A stretch of DNA of 55,031 nucleotides from contig CANRVB010000016.1 of assembly GCA_947643165.1 (NCBI GenBank), positions 1 to 55,031 of the forward strand, in the 5' to 3' direction. This document shows, in pieces, positions 42,797 through 53,362 of this stretch. A model generated the notes under the pieces. That model saw nothing but the letters and a program-made list of their open reading frames with translations, had not been told where the DNA came from and ran no database searches. Within the stretch, counting starts at the first letter, position 1; each line of letters begins with the position of its first letter. The position numbers and the translations under genes are program-made. This DNA comes from an uncultured Porphyromonadaceae bacterium (GTDB lineage Bacteria > Bacteroidota > Bacteroidia > Bacteroidales > Muribaculaceae).

Positions 42797-44053
42797 CTAT
42801 ATTTCACCAGGTATCCCAAGCGCTTTCAGGGCCATCAGGAGGGCTTCGGATGTGGCTCTTTCGATGACGCGTTGTCTGGAGCCGGGAAGATGGAATGTCT
42901 CTGACATCATGCTGTCGCCAGGGCCAGCCACTGCGATACATACTGTCCCTACGGGTTTCTCAGGAGTGCCTCCGCCAGGACCTGCGATTCCGCTTGTCGA
43001 GATGGAAATATCGGTTTTCAGGGCTGTGCGGACTCCTGCGGCCATAGCCTCGGCAACGGGTATGCTTACAGCTCCATGTTCCGTGATCATTGCGGGATCG
43101 ACTTTCAATATGCCGGATTTCACACTGTTGGCATAAGCGACAACGCTGCCATTCATGGCTTCCGAACTGCCGGGTATAAGCGTGATCTGGTGTGCAATGT
43201 TTCCGCCGGTACAGCTTTCGGCTGTAGATACAGTCATTTTCCGTTTCTTAAGTTCTTCAAGCAGGATGGCGGCTGTGCTCATGTCGTTGTCGGATATGAG
43301 CCATTTGGCTACAAGATGTTTCAGCTGTTTGACAAAACGGTCGCTCTCGGATGTGAGGACCGAGGCGTCGGTGTGCCGACCATCGAGCCGTAGACGTATG
43401 ATTCCGGGTTTGGGAAGGTATGCCAGATGGAGATATCCAGGCAATGAGTCTTCATAGTCTTTCAGATGCTCGGCCAATGCCGATTCGCTGATTCCGGCTA
43501 CTATGAGGGTGGTATGGGTGGTGGAGATGTTGTTGTCGAAATGGTGAAGCAGTCTTGGCAGTACTTCAGATCTGAACATCTCTTCGGTTTCGAAAGGGAC
43601 TCCAGGCATAGAGACCAGAACTTTACCATCTTTCTGAAACCAGAAGAGGGGTGCGGTGCCAACTTTGTTTTGTATGATGATGGCGTTGTCGGGCACTATA
43701 GCCTGGTTCTCGGTTAGTTTGTTTAGAACCCGTCCTCTTTTGGCCATCACTGTCTTTACGTTGTCAAGCACGGCAGGGTCAAAATGGAGGCCACCTCCGA
43801 ATATTGAGCAGAGGGTGGGTTTTGTGATGTCGTCGGCTGTAGGGCCAAGGCCGCCTGTAGTCAGAATAACGTCGGTGGTCCGGAATGCCTGGTCTACGGC
43901 TTTACGTATGTCATCGGCATTGTCTGCGACTGTCATTACCTGATGTACTTCCCAACCGTAGGGGGCCATCATGCGTGCGAGCATTCCGCTGTTTGTGTCG
44001 GTGACTTGTCCAATCAGCAGTTCGTCGCCGATAGCTATTATTGAAACTTTCAT
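42797..44053 (-). CDS. cinA: CinA: nicotinamide-nucleotide amidohydrolase family
   Basis: The 418-residue protein has a MoCF/MogA-like N-terminal domain (AIGDELLIGQVTDTNSG, TTGGLGPTADDITK) and a C-terminal NMN-deamidase domain (STAESCTGGNIAHQI, with the catalytic Ser, and SGIAGPGGGTPEKPVG). It recycles NMN and hydrolyses ADP-ribose. It lies 14 bases after tsaD in the same operon. Confidence 0.93.
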   Translation of the reverse strand: MKVSIIAIGDELLIGQVTDTNSGMLARMMAPYGWEVHQVMTVADNADDIRKAVDQAFRTTDVILTTGGLGPTADDITKPTLCSIFGGGLHFDPAVLDNVKTVMAKRGRVLNKLTENQAIVPDNAIIIQNKVGTAPLFWFQKDGKVLVSMPGVPFETEEMFRSEVLPRLLHHFDNNISTTHTTLIVAGISESALAEHLKDYEDSLPGYLHLAYLPKPGIIRLRLDGRHTDASVLTSESDRFVKQLKHLVAKWLISDNDMSTAAILLEELKKRKMTVSTAESCTGGNIAHQITLIPGSSEAMNGSVVAYANSVKSGILKVDPAMITEHGAVSIPVAEAMAAGVRTALKTDISISTSGIAGPGGGTPEKPVGTVCIAVAGPGDSMMSETFHLPGSRQRVIERATSEALLMALKALGIPGEI

Positions 44054-44067
44054 CAGCTGGAGTTATT

Positions 44068-45087
44068 TTATTCAACGGTAATCCTTGCAAAAGGCACAGA
44101 GGAATATTGGCAGAATTCTTTGTCGAGATATTTGAAGTATCCGGCTGTCGCGACCATGGCAGCATTGTCGGTGGTGAATTCGCGTGCGGGGATGAATGCC
44201 TCGAGATTGTGGTGATCGCAATAGTCGGCCACGGCATTCCGGACGCCGGAATTGGCCGATACGCCTCCGCCTATCACTACTGTGCGCACTCCGGTTTGGC
44301 GAACGGCTTTGTCGAGTTTATCAATCAGAATGTCGACTATAGTGCTTTGCAGCGAGGCGGCGAGATCGGCGAGGTTATGGTTGATAAAATCGGGGTCGGT
44401 TTTCAAACCATCGCGTATAGTATATAGAAAGGAGGTCTTGAGACCGCTGAAGCTATAATCCAGGCCGTCGATATGAGGTTTGGCAAACCGGAATGCTTTT
44501 GGATTTCCCTGTGCGGCCAGTCTGTCGATATGCGGGCCTCCGGGATAGGGGAGTCCCATAACCTTGGCGCATTTGTCGAATGCCTCGCCGGCTGCGTCGT
44601 CGATCGTGCGTCCGAGTATCTCCATATCCTTGTAGCTCTTGGCGAGTATGAGCTGGCTGTTTCCACCTGAAACCAACAGGCACAGAAAGGGGAATTCAGG
44701 AACACGGTCATCAGGGTTGCGTTTGATAAATTGGGCGAGCACATGACCGTGAAGGTGATTCACATCGATAATCGGACATCTGAGGCCCAATGACAATCCT
44801 TTGGCAAAGGATGTGCCTACAAGCAGAGATCCGAGCAGGCCGGGGCCTCGTGTGAATGCAATAGCACTAAGATCGCCGGTGCTCACTCCGGCCCGTTTCA
44901 GCGCAGCGTCGACAACCGGGACAATGTTTTGCTGGTGTGCACGTGAGGCAAGCTCAGGCACGACGCCTCCATATTCTTCATGTACGGCTTGCGATGCGAT
45001 GACGTTGCTGAGCAACACGCCGTCTTTCACAATGGCAGCGGAAGTGTCGTCGCATGACGATTCTATACCAAGTATAACTGTACTCAT
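44068..45087 (-). CDS. tsaD: tRNA threonylcarbamoyladenosine transferase TsaD
   Basis: From MSTVILGIESSCDD the product has 339 residues, the family length. It has the metal-binding His pair HxxxH in ASRAHQQNI and VNHLHGH, and LCLLVSGGNSQLI and GGGVSANSG. It transfers the threonylcarbamoyl group to A37 of ANN-reading tRNAs. The open frame extends upstream to 45369, but that runs through the promoter. A consensus promoter lies at 45135-45164. Confidence 0.95.
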   Translation of the reverse strand: MSTVILGIESSCDDTSAAIVKDGVLLSNVIASQAVHEEYGGVVPELASRAHQQNIVPVVDAALKRAGVSTGDLSAIAFTRGPGLLGSLLVGTSFAKGLSLGLRCPIIDVNHLHGHVLAQFIKRNPDDRVPEFPFLCLLVSGGNSQLILAKSYKDMEILGRTIDDAAGEAFDKCAKVMGLPYPGGPHIDRLAAQGNPKAFRFAKPHIDGLDYSFSGLKTSFLYTIRDGLKTDPDFINHNLADLAASLQSTIVDILIDKLDKAVRQTGVRTVVIGGGVSANSGVRNAVADYCDHHNLEAFIPAREFTTDNAAMVATAGYFKYLDKEFCQYSSVPFARITVE

Positions 45088-45134
45088 TGGCTGGATGTAA
45101 AGTAAAGATATGAGTCGAAACAACGGCCCGGCTG

Positions 45135-45164
45135 CAAAATTACATAAAAAACATGATCGTACAA
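45135..45164 (-). promoter_or_regulatory. Promoter of tsaD-cinA
   Basis: On the minus strand TTG (45162-45164), exactly 19 bases, TAATTTTG (45135-45142). Confidence 0.75.
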
Positions 45165-45225
45165 AAAATAGATAATACATGGCACTTTGGTCAATCAATA
45201 GTGCGATCATTAAAAAATTTTTGAG

Positions 45226-45233
45226 TAATTTTG
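45226..45233 (+). promoter_or_regulatory. -7 element of typA
   Basis: TAATTTTG lies 36 bases before the typA start; a -33 TTG is not at the usual distance. Confidence 0.45.
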
Positions 45234-45268
45234 CAAGCTCTAAGAAAGGACAATATTCTGAGATTAAT

Positions 45269-47068
45269 ATGCAAAATATTCGCAACGTTGCCATTATAGC
45301 CCATGTTGACCATGGCAAGACGACATTGGTCGACAAGATGCTTATGGCAGGCCATCTGTTTCGCGACAATCAAGCCGCAGGCACCCTCATTCTTGACAAT
45401 AATGATCTTGAGAGAGAACGCGGCATAACGATCCTCTCGAAAAATGTCTCGATAGCTTATCGCGATTGTAAGATCAATATCATCGATACTCCCGGACACT
45501 CCGATTTCGGAGGTGAGGTGGAGCGCGTTCTTAACATGGCTGACGGCTGTCTGCTATTGGTAGATGCTTTTGAAGGTCCGATGCCTCAGACGAGGTTTGT
45601 GCTTCAGAAAGCCATTCAGATGGGTCTCAAGCCTGTTGTAGTCGTCAATAAGGTAGATAAGCCCAATTGCCGGCCGGATGAGGTTCAGGAGATGGTGTTT
45701 GACCTTATGTTCAGCCTTGACGCTACGGAGGACCAGCTGGATTTCCCGACAATCTACGGATCGGCCAAGGAGGGTTGGATGAGCACCGACTGGCATCAGC
45801 CCACTGATAATATAAAGGCGGTACTCGATGCCATAATAGATCATATTCCTGCGCCTACAACGATAGAGGGTCCGGCCCAGATGCTGATAACATCGCTTGA
45901 TTTCTCGAGCTATGTAGGCCGTATAGCTGTGGGCCGTGTTCACAGAGGTACACTGCGCGAGGGTATGGATATAGCTCTCTGCAAGAAGGATGGTTCGACT
46001 GTAAAACAGCGGATCAAGGAACTCCATACATTCGAGGGTATGAGCCGCAAGCGTGTGGAGAGTGTGGATAGCGGTGATATATGCGCTATAGTCGGTCTTG
46101 AAAATTTTGAGATCGGTGATACGGTGGCTGCATTCGACACTCCGGAGGCATTGCCACGAATAGCAATAGATGAGCCGACAATGTCGATGACTTTCACAAT
46201 AAACGATAGTCCTTTCTTCGGCAAGGATGGAAAGTATGTGACGTCACGTCATATAGGTGACCGTCTTGTGAAGGAGCTTGACCGTAATCTCGCGCTCAGG
46301 GTGGAGCGTTCGCCCATGCAGGATATCTGGAATGTGTATGGCCGAGGCGTGCTTCATCTCTCTGTGCTTATCGAGACTATGCGCCGCGAGGGTTATGAGC
46401 TTCAGGTAGGTCAGCCTCAGGTTATCATCAAGGAGATAGACGGTGTGAAATGTGAGCCTGTCGAACTCCTTACGATAGATGTTCCGGAGGAGTCGAGCTC
46501 GAAGATGATCGATATGGTGACACGCCGTAAGGGTGATCTGATCTCGATGACAACGCATGGGGATCGTGTGCAGATGGAATTCAATATTCCGTCGCGCGGT
46601 ATAATAGGTCTCCGCAATAATGTTCTCACCGCATCGGCCGGTGAGGCTATCATGGCGCATCGTTTCCTTGAGTATCAGCCTTGGAAGGGCGAGATAGAGC
46701 GCCGAACCAATGGCTCGCTGATCGCCATGGAGGCAGGTACGGCGTATGCCTATGCCATCGACAAACTTCAGGACCGTGGTAAATTCTTCATCTTCCCGCA
46801 GGAAGAAGTTTATGCCGGTCAGGTTGTCGGAGAAAATGCGAAGGACAAGGATATAGTGGTTAATGTGACCAAATCGAAAAAACTTACGAATATGCGTGCG
46901 AGCGGTGCTGACGATAAGGCCCGTATTGTTCCGCCAGTGGTGTTCTCGCTTGAAGAGGCTCTGGAATATATCAAGGCTGACGAGTATGTGGAGGTGACAC
47001 CGCATCACATACGTCTGCGCAAGATTATTCTTGACGAGCTTGAGCGCAAGCGTGCGAACAAGGAGTGA
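45269..47068 (+). CDS. typA: TypA/BipA ribosome-associated GTPase
   Basis: From [20 protein letters not shown] the product has 599 residues. It has the intact G1 (HVDHGKTT), G3 [15 protein letters not shown] with the catalytic His, and G4 NKVDK, then EF-G-like domains and the BipA C-terminal domain ([20 protein letters not shown]). It acts in ribosome assembly and stress adaptation. The in-frame extension back to 45179 would place the promoter inside the coding region and is rejected. Confidence 0.96.
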   Translation: MQNIRNVAIIAHVDHGKTTLVDKMLMAGHLFRDNQAAGTLILDNNDLERERGITILSKNVSIAYRDCKINIIDTPGHSDFGGEVERVLNMADGCLLLVDAFEGPMPQTRFVLQKAIQMGLKPVVVVNKVDKPNCRPDEVQEMVFDLMFSLDATEDQLDFPTIYGSAKEGWMSTDWHQPTDNIKAVLDAIIDHIPAPTTIEGPAQMLITSLDFSSYVGRIAVGRVHRGTLREGMDIALCKKDGSTVKQRIKELHTFEGMSRKRVESVDSGDICAIVGLENFEIGDTVAAFDTPEALPRIAIDEPTMSMTFTINDSPFFGKDGKYVTSRHIGDRLVKELDRNLALRVERSPMQDIWNVYGRGVLHLSVLIETMRREGYELQVGQPQVIIKEIDGVKCEPVELLTIDVPEESSSKMIDMVTRRKGDLISMTTHGDRVQMEFNIPSRGIIGLRNNVLTASAGEAIMAHRFLEYQPWKGEIERRTNGSLIAMEAGTAYAYAIDKLQDRGKFFIFPQEEVYAGQVVGENAKDKDIVVNVTKSKKLTNMRASGADDKARIVPPVVFSLEEALEYIKADEYVEVTPHHIRLRKIILDELERKRANKE

Positions 47069-47093
47069 TATAATCATAGCACGGTAAATATAT

Positions 47094-47132
47094 AATCAGG
47101 GAGACGCGCTGAGGAGGTGCGTCTCCCTGATT
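47094..47132. terminator. Intrinsic terminator after typA
   Basis: A 14-bp perfect stem (47094-47107 with 47119-47132) with an 11-base loop is followed by GTTTA. Confidence 0.75.
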
Positions 47133-47330
47133 GTTTAGGGAGAGAATTATACGAGGGAGTGCAGAGGGCTTGTTAAAGGAGTGAAAATAGCAGGACGGGT
47201 GTCTTGTAATTTGTGAAAACGTGGGGAAAATCGGGATGGCGGTTGTTATAGCTTTATCAGCCACTACTATATGTAGATGGTGATGACACTAACTATTTAT
47301 AACGCTTTATCTCTCTCTTAGATAACTACT

Positions 47331-47852
47331 ATGAACACCTCATTATTTAAAAAACAGCTTCTTGGTCTGCAGACAAATCTCCTGAATTTCGCGTATACTC
47401 TCACGCTGAACCGTGACGATGCTTATGATCTGCTTCAGGATACCACGCTGAAGGCTCTTGATAATGAAGACCGATATGTTGATAATACCAATTTCAAGGG
47501 CTGGGTCTTCACGATAATGCGGAATGTATTCATAAATAATTACAGGCGTACGCAGCGGTCGAGTACGGTTGTCGACACTTCGGATGATTTGTTCCGTCTG
47601 AATGTGCCGGAAGAGTCCGGTCATAGTTCGCCGGAACAGAGTTACGCAGTAAAGGAGATAATGGGTGCCATCAATACATTCAGCTCTGGCTACCGTGTGC
47701 CATTCACAATGCACCTGGAGGGCTACCGTTATGCTGAGATCGCTAAAAAGATGGGTCTTCCGGTCGGTACGGTAAAGAGCCGTATCTACTATGCGCGTCA
47801 GCGGCTTCAGGCGGCATTGTCGGACTATGCGTTGCGGGATGATGTGGATTGA
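47331..47852 (+). CDS. ECF-type RNA polymerase sigma factor
   Basis: The 173-residue protein has sigma region 2 (LNFAYTLTLNRDDAYDLLQD, KGWVFTIMRNVFINNYRR) and region 4 (YRYAEIAKKMGLPVGTVKSR). No anti-sigma factor or transmembrane regulator is next to it, and the downstream gene is convergent, overlapping by 28 bases. Its target genes and control are unknown. Confidence 0.92.
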   Translation: MNTSLFKKQLLGLQTNLLNFAYTLTLNRDDAYDLLQDTTLKALDNEDRYVDNTNFKGWVFTIMRNVFINNYRRTQRSSTVVDTSDDLFRLNVPEESGHSSPEQSYAVKEIMGAINTFSSGYRVPFTMHLEGYRYAEIAKKMGLPVGTVKSRIYYARQRLQAALSDYALRDDVD

Positions 47853-49039
47853 TCGTTGCCGGAAGCGGATATATTGATATGTCTGGAGGCTTTGACTCCG
47901 AGCGCTTTGAGCTTTTCGGCACGTGAGAGGAGGTTTCCGGTGCCTTCGTAGAGTTTGCGCCGGGCTTCGGTGATCGCTGATTTTGATGCGTCGATCGACC
48001 TGTCGACTTTGGCCAGGTCGTCGACAAATGCAGCGAGCTTGTCGTACATCCGGCCGGCGGCTTCGGCGATCTCGACAGCATTTCTAACCTGTCGGTCATG
48101 TTGCCACATTTGTTCGATCAGCCGCAGCGCGGATACGATCAGCGTCGGCGAAACTATAAGTACCCCTTTGCAGCGTCCTCGTTCCCACAATGCGGGGTCG
48201 TATTGAAGCGCAGCCATATATGCGGCCTCGTTGGGGATGAACATCAGCACAAAATCGGTGCGCCGTTGACCAACGTAATTCTGGTAGTTTTTGGCGGCGA
48301 GTTCGTCGATGTGCCTCTTAACTGACTCTACATGGCGTCCGGCGGCATTGTGGATCTCCATGTCGTTGTCTGCGTTGGCCAGATCCATGAAGGCTGTGAG
48401 TGATACTTTTGAGTCGATGACAACCGCGCGTCCGTCAGGGTAGTTTACCACTACGTCGGGACGTAATAGCCGTCCGTCGACTGATCGGAGCGGTGTGCCG
48501 TCGCTGGATGCAGTGACCTGCACGAAGTATTCTTCATTTTTGCGTAGTCCTGATTTCTCGAGGATTGATTCAAGGAGCATCTCACCCCAGTCGCCTTGGG
48601 CCTTGTTGTTTCCCTTGAGGGCTGATACAAGGTCTCTTACTTCCTGTCCGGCGCGTTTGTTGGCTTCGATGAGATCGCGTATCCTGGCATCAAGGGCGAA
48701 ACGTTCGCGAGCTTCTGACGAGTAGCTGTCGGAAACGGCTTTCCGGAAATCGCGTATGTTCTCACTTAAAGGCCGGAGGATGTCGGAGAGTCTGGCTTCG
48801 TTGATGCGGTTGAGCCGCTCGGTCTGTACGCTGACAATATCGGAGGCCAAGGTGCGGAATTTCTCCGTGTCGTTTTCGGACTGGAGCTTCAGTTCTTCAA
48901 TCCGGACTTTGAACATGGCGGCACGCTCACGTTCGATTGATGCTACGCGTTGAGCTGCAGCTAATTTAGAGGCTGAGCGGATCGCATATATGGTAAGCGC
49001 CGCAGTGGTCAGCGCAAGGATGATGGTAAGTATTGTCAT
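47825..49039 (-). CDS. rmuC: RmuC-family DNA recombination protein
   Basis: The 404-residue protein has an N-terminal membrane helix (LTIILALTTAALTIYAI), a long coiled coil (about 25-110), and the RmuC nuclease-like domain (KAQGDWGEMLLESILEKSGL, RPDVVVNYPDGRAVVIDSKV, with the acidic residue and DSK of the PD-(D/E)xK fold). RmuC limits rearrangements at inverted repeats. The start at 49039 lies 6 bases from a -7-like TAACTTTG (49046-49053). Confidence 0.93.
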   Translation of the reverse strand: MTILTIILALTTAALTIYAIRSASKLAAAQRVASIERERAAMFKVRIEELKLQSENDTEKFRTLASDIVSVQTERLNRINEARLSDILRPLSENIRDFRKAVSDSYSSEARERFALDARIRDLIEANKRAGQEVRDLVSALKGNNKAQGDWGEMLLESILEKSGLRKNEEYFVQVTASSDGTPLRSVDGRLLRPDVVVNYPDGRAVVIDSKVSLTAFMDLANADNDMEIHNAAGRHVESVKRHIDELAAKNYQNYVGQRRTDFVLMFIPNEAAYMAALQYDPALWERGRCKGVLIVSPTLIVSALRLIEQMWQHDRQVRNAVEIAEAAGRMYDKLAAFVDDLAKVDRSIDASKSAITEARRKLYEGTGNLLSRAEKLKALGVKASRHINISASGNDQSTSSRNA

Positions 49040-49120
49040 AGTAGTGCAAAGTTAATTTTTTTCGGCAACATGAGAAATACTAAAAAAATTATAAGGTGAG
49101 TTATTGCATTCATTTGGTAA

Positions 49121-50641
<1,521 letters not shown>

Positions 50642-50676
50642 AAAATGTGATAGCCCGTCACTTACAGAGATATAAA

Positions 50677-50714
50677 AACTACGGAGCCGTACGATCAGGT
50701 ATGGCTCCGTAGTT
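50677..50714. terminator. Intrinsic terminator between guaB and the OmpA-like gene
   Basis: A 12-bp perfect stem (50677-50688 with 50703-50714) is followed by ATTTTTTT. It serves guaB and possibly the convergent gene. Confidence 0.85.
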
Positions 50715-50740
50715 ATTTTTTTGAGATAGTTATATATGGA

Positions 50741-51463
50741 TCAGATTACAGTGATCACTGCGCATCGGTCGGCGGCATCGGAGGCAAATTCGTGAGTCGG
50801 TCCGGCTCCTTTTGTCTTGATATGGTTCTTGCTTACGCCGTGGGATATGAGATAATCGCCTACTGACTTTGCGCGACGGTCGCTCAAGCGCTGGTTGTAA
50901 GATGGATTTCCGCTTTCGTCGGTGTAGGCCACTATTGTGACATCGCGACCGCTGTTGACAAGCGATGATGCCAGCTGGTTGAGGGCTTCGGTATCGGTCA
51001 CCTTGTCACCGTTTGTAGGGAACAGGTAGATGATGACCGGCTGGCGGTCGGTAGAAGAAGCGGAGGCTGAGCGAGTGGCGTTTGCTGCGGCGGCAATGCT
51101 GCCTGTAGCATAGCCATCGGTGTTGATGTCATCGAGGTTGCTTACAAGTATAACTTGATTCTGCGGGGGATAGGATGTGAGTTTCTGCATGCCACTGTTT
51201 ATTGCCAACGGGCGATTGTAGTTTTCGCTCTGGCCGCCTCTTGCTGCGAAAAACAGCAGTGCGCCAACCACTATTACAGCAAGCGCGAGTATGGCTGCTA
51301 CTCCACCCGACATGATACCTGAAGATTCGGGTATGTCTGAATTGTCGACTGCCGTCGGAGGATCGGGATTGCCGGTCACAGCATACTCTTCTGTATTTTC
51401 TACGAGAAGCGACGGTTCGTCGTGAGCCGAAAGGCGTCTGTCTATATTGTCTTCGGTCTTCAT
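50741..51463 (-). CDS. Membrane-anchored OmpA-C-like protein
   Basis: The 240-residue protein has an acidic cytoplasmic N-terminus of about 50 residues, one membrane helix (GGVAAILALAVIVVGALLFFAA, about 55-75), a low-complexity Ala/Ser linker and an OmpA/MotB-like domain (TIVAYTDESGNPSYNQRLSD, RAKSVGDYLISHGV). The domain binds peptidoglycan in the family. Here it is tethered to the inner membrane, not the outer. Confidence 0.83.
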   Translation of the reverse strand: MKTEDNIDRRLSAHDEPSLLVENTEEYAVTGNPDPPTAVDNSDIPESSGIMSGGVAAILALAVIVVGALLFFAARGGQSENYNRPLAINSGMQKLTSYPPQNQVILVSNLDDINTDGYATGSIAAAANATRSASASSTDRQPVIIYLFPTNGDKVTDTEALNQLASSLVNSGRDVTIVAYTDESGNPSYNQRLSDRRAKSVGDYLISHGVSKNHIKTKGAGPTHEFASDAADRCAVITVI

Positions 51464-51601
51464 AGTTGTGTGTGTGTTTAAGTGAGAGAATATTGATGTG
51501 GGAGGGAGGAAAATGAGCTGTCAGTGGTCTTTAGGATCAAATTCTTATCATATAAACAACCGTGAAACCGACAATGGATGTTTGTGGTGTGTGAAAATAG
51601 T

Positions 51602-52540
51602 TTAAATAATATCAAGCCCCTTGAAGATTGAACGAGCTTTGCGTGTGTCGTTGCTTATAGCTTTCTTTAGTTTTTCAAGGGAATCAAATTTACGCTCATC
51701 TCTGAGTTTTTCGATAAATTCGATGGTGAGACGTTCGCCATAGAGGTAGCCGGCATAGTCGAGAATATGGGCTTCGATAGAGATCGGGGCTTTATCGCCA
51801 TCGGCTTCGACTGTCGGGCGGTGGCCTATGTTGAGTATCGTTGGTCTCCTAACTTTGTCGGGAGTTGTTGTCAGTGCTGCATAAACTCCGCATCCTGGTA
51901 TGCAGATATTCTTGAAGTCGGGGACAATGTTGGCAGTCGGAAATCCAAGCGTCCGGCCGAGTTGCCTGCCGGGAACTACAGGTCCTTCGAGGGTGTAGTT
52001 GCGGCCAAGAGCGATGTTGGCCTGGTCGATGAGTCCCTGTGCCAGATTTGTCCGGATGATGGATGAGCTTACGGGAGATCCGATGCCTTTGTATTCGGGC
52101 GCCTCGAGTACTTCCATGCCTATTTCCCGTCCTATGGCCTGGTATTGTTGGAATCCATCTGTGCGGTTGTGTCCGAACCGGTTGTTGAAACCAACCACCA
52201 GTGAGTCGATGGCATAATTCTTGTGGAGCATCTTCAGGAAGCCGGCTGCGGGCATGTGGCGCATTTTCTCATCAAAGTCGAGGACGATAATGTCATCAGC
52301 GCCGGCTTGTTCGAGGCGCAGGAATTTCTCGTCCGGCTCCATGAGCATTGGTGGTGCGTCGTCGGGACGTACCACAGAGAGCGGATGATTGCGGAATGTG
52401 ACAACAGACGGAGTGAGATTGCGGCTGCGGGCTTCAAGGGATAGGTAGTCTATCAGGTATCTGTGGCCAAGGTGGACGCCGTCGTACATTCCTACGGCGG
52501 CAATACGTCTGCGCGAGCGGTTGCTTTTCTCAATAATCAT
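51602..52540 (-). CDS. ribF: Bifunctional riboflavin kinase/FAD synthetase
   Basis: The 312-residue protein has the FAD-synthetase N-terminal domain (AAVGMYDGVHLGHRYLIDYL with the HxGH motif, VVGFNNRFGHNRTDGF) and the riboflavin-kinase domain (PVVPGRQLGRTLGFPTANI). It makes FMN and FAD. It overlaps the upstream HAD gene by ATGA. Confidence 0.95.
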   Translation of the reverse strand: MIIEKSNRSRRRIAAVGMYDGVHLGHRYLIDYLSLEARSRNLTPSVVTFRNHPLSVVRPDDAPPMLMEPDEKFLRLEQAGADDIIVLDFDEKMRHMPAAGFLKMLHKNYAIDSLVVGFNNRFGHNRTDGFQQYQAIGREIGMEVLEAPEYKGIGSPVSSSIIRTNLAQGLIDQANIALGRNYTLEGPVVPGRQLGRTLGFPTANIVPDFKNICIPGCGVYAALTTTPDKVRRPTILNIGHRPTVEADGDKAPISIEAHILDYAGYLYGERLTIEFIEKLRDERKFDSLEKLKKAISNDTRKARSIFKGLDII

Positions 52541-53166
52541 GACAGGGATATATTCTTGCTGCGGAGGAGTTCGGCAAACTCATTGCCAGGTTCAACAAGC
52601 AGGGTGTCGAAGCCAAGTGCGGCAGCGGTGTTGAGATTGCTCTGAGAGTCGTCGATAAAGAGCGTTTCGGAGGGTATGATGTTGAGTTTGCGGCAGGCAT
52701 ATTCAAAAATACGGCTGTCGGGCTTCATGCTCTTGGCCTCGAATGATGTCACCACACCGTCGAAATATTCGTTGATTCCTCCGCGATCGTCGCGGCTGAA
52801 TTCGTCGGCGATCATAGCGTTCCACATTATAGGGTTGGTGTTGCTGAGCAGGTAAATGTTGTAGTTTTGCCTTAAGCGGCGGAGTGCGCTGAGCCTGTGG
52901 GACGGTATGCCGATGAGGAATTTCATGAATGCCTCATCTATCTGCCGGTCGGTGATGTCGGCCCCAAGGAAAGGTCGGAGGGCATCGTGAAATTGCTGCG
53001 GGGACATGGAGCCGTTCTCGATTCCTTGAAACGGTCCAGCCTGCACGTATTCGCCTAAAAATTGTTCGGGATGTGCCATACCCAATTTTTTGAATGCGTC
53101 TATACAGTTGGAACGTCGAATGTCCATTATCACGCCTCCAAGGTCGAAAAGCAGGTTCTTTATCAT
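52537..53166 (-). CDS. HAD-family hydrolase (phosphatase)
   Basis: The 209-residue protein has the nucleophile motif LLFDLGGVIMDI (the first Asp is catalytic), YLLSNTNPIMWN, the Lys in AKSMKPDSRIF, and FIDDSQSNLNTA. The YihX-type subfamily dephosphorylates sugar phosphates or FMN. Co-transcription with ribF suggests FMN- or riboflavin-related phosphatase activity, which is unproven. Confidence 0.88.
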   Translation of the reverse strand: MIKNLLFDLGGVIMDIRRSNCIDAFKKLGMAHPEQFLGEYVQAGPFQGIENGSMSPQQFHDALRPFLGADITDRQIDEAFMKFLIGIPSHRLSALRRLRQNYNIYLLSNTNPIMWNAMIADEFSRDDRGGINEYFDGVVTSFEAKSMKPDSRIFEYACRKLNIIPSETLFIDDSQSNLNTAAALGFDTLLVEPGNEFAELLRSKNISLS

Positions 53167-53235
53167 GATGTACTTATAATATTAATAATTAGTCCCGTCA
53201 GATGGTCGGTTGGGTAGTTGGTTGCAATTATGCTG

Positions 53236-53243
53236 CAAAGATA
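53236..53243 (-). promoter_or_regulatory. -7 element of the HAD-ribF operon
   Basis: TATCTTTG on the minus strand lies 69 bases before the HAD start. Confidence 0.45.
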
Positions 53244-53287
53244 AACATTAATCTGCAATAAATGTTGATTACGGTTTGTGTGAAATG

Positions 53288-53327
53288 ATATCGGCGCCCC
53301 GTGGTATTGCCGCCGGGTCGCCGATAT
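53288..53327 (-). terminator. Hairpin after the DUF1080 gene's neighbourhood, probable terminator
   Basis: ATATCGGCG (53288-53296) pairs perfectly with CGCCGATAT (53319-53327). It lies downstream of the DUF1080 stop on the minus strand and upstream of the HAD promoter. The following T run is weak. Confidence 0.5.
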
Positions 53328-53362
53328 AGAATTGATGAGTTATGAGGTAAAGGTGATGCTGG

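Noticed and set aside
45179-45268. N-terminal extension of TypA
   Set aside because: It contains the -7 element of the gene, and the family begins at MQNIRNVAI.
45088-45369. N-terminal extension of TsaD across the typA start
   Set aside because: It overlaps typA and its promoter; TsaD homologues start at the MSTVILGIE position.
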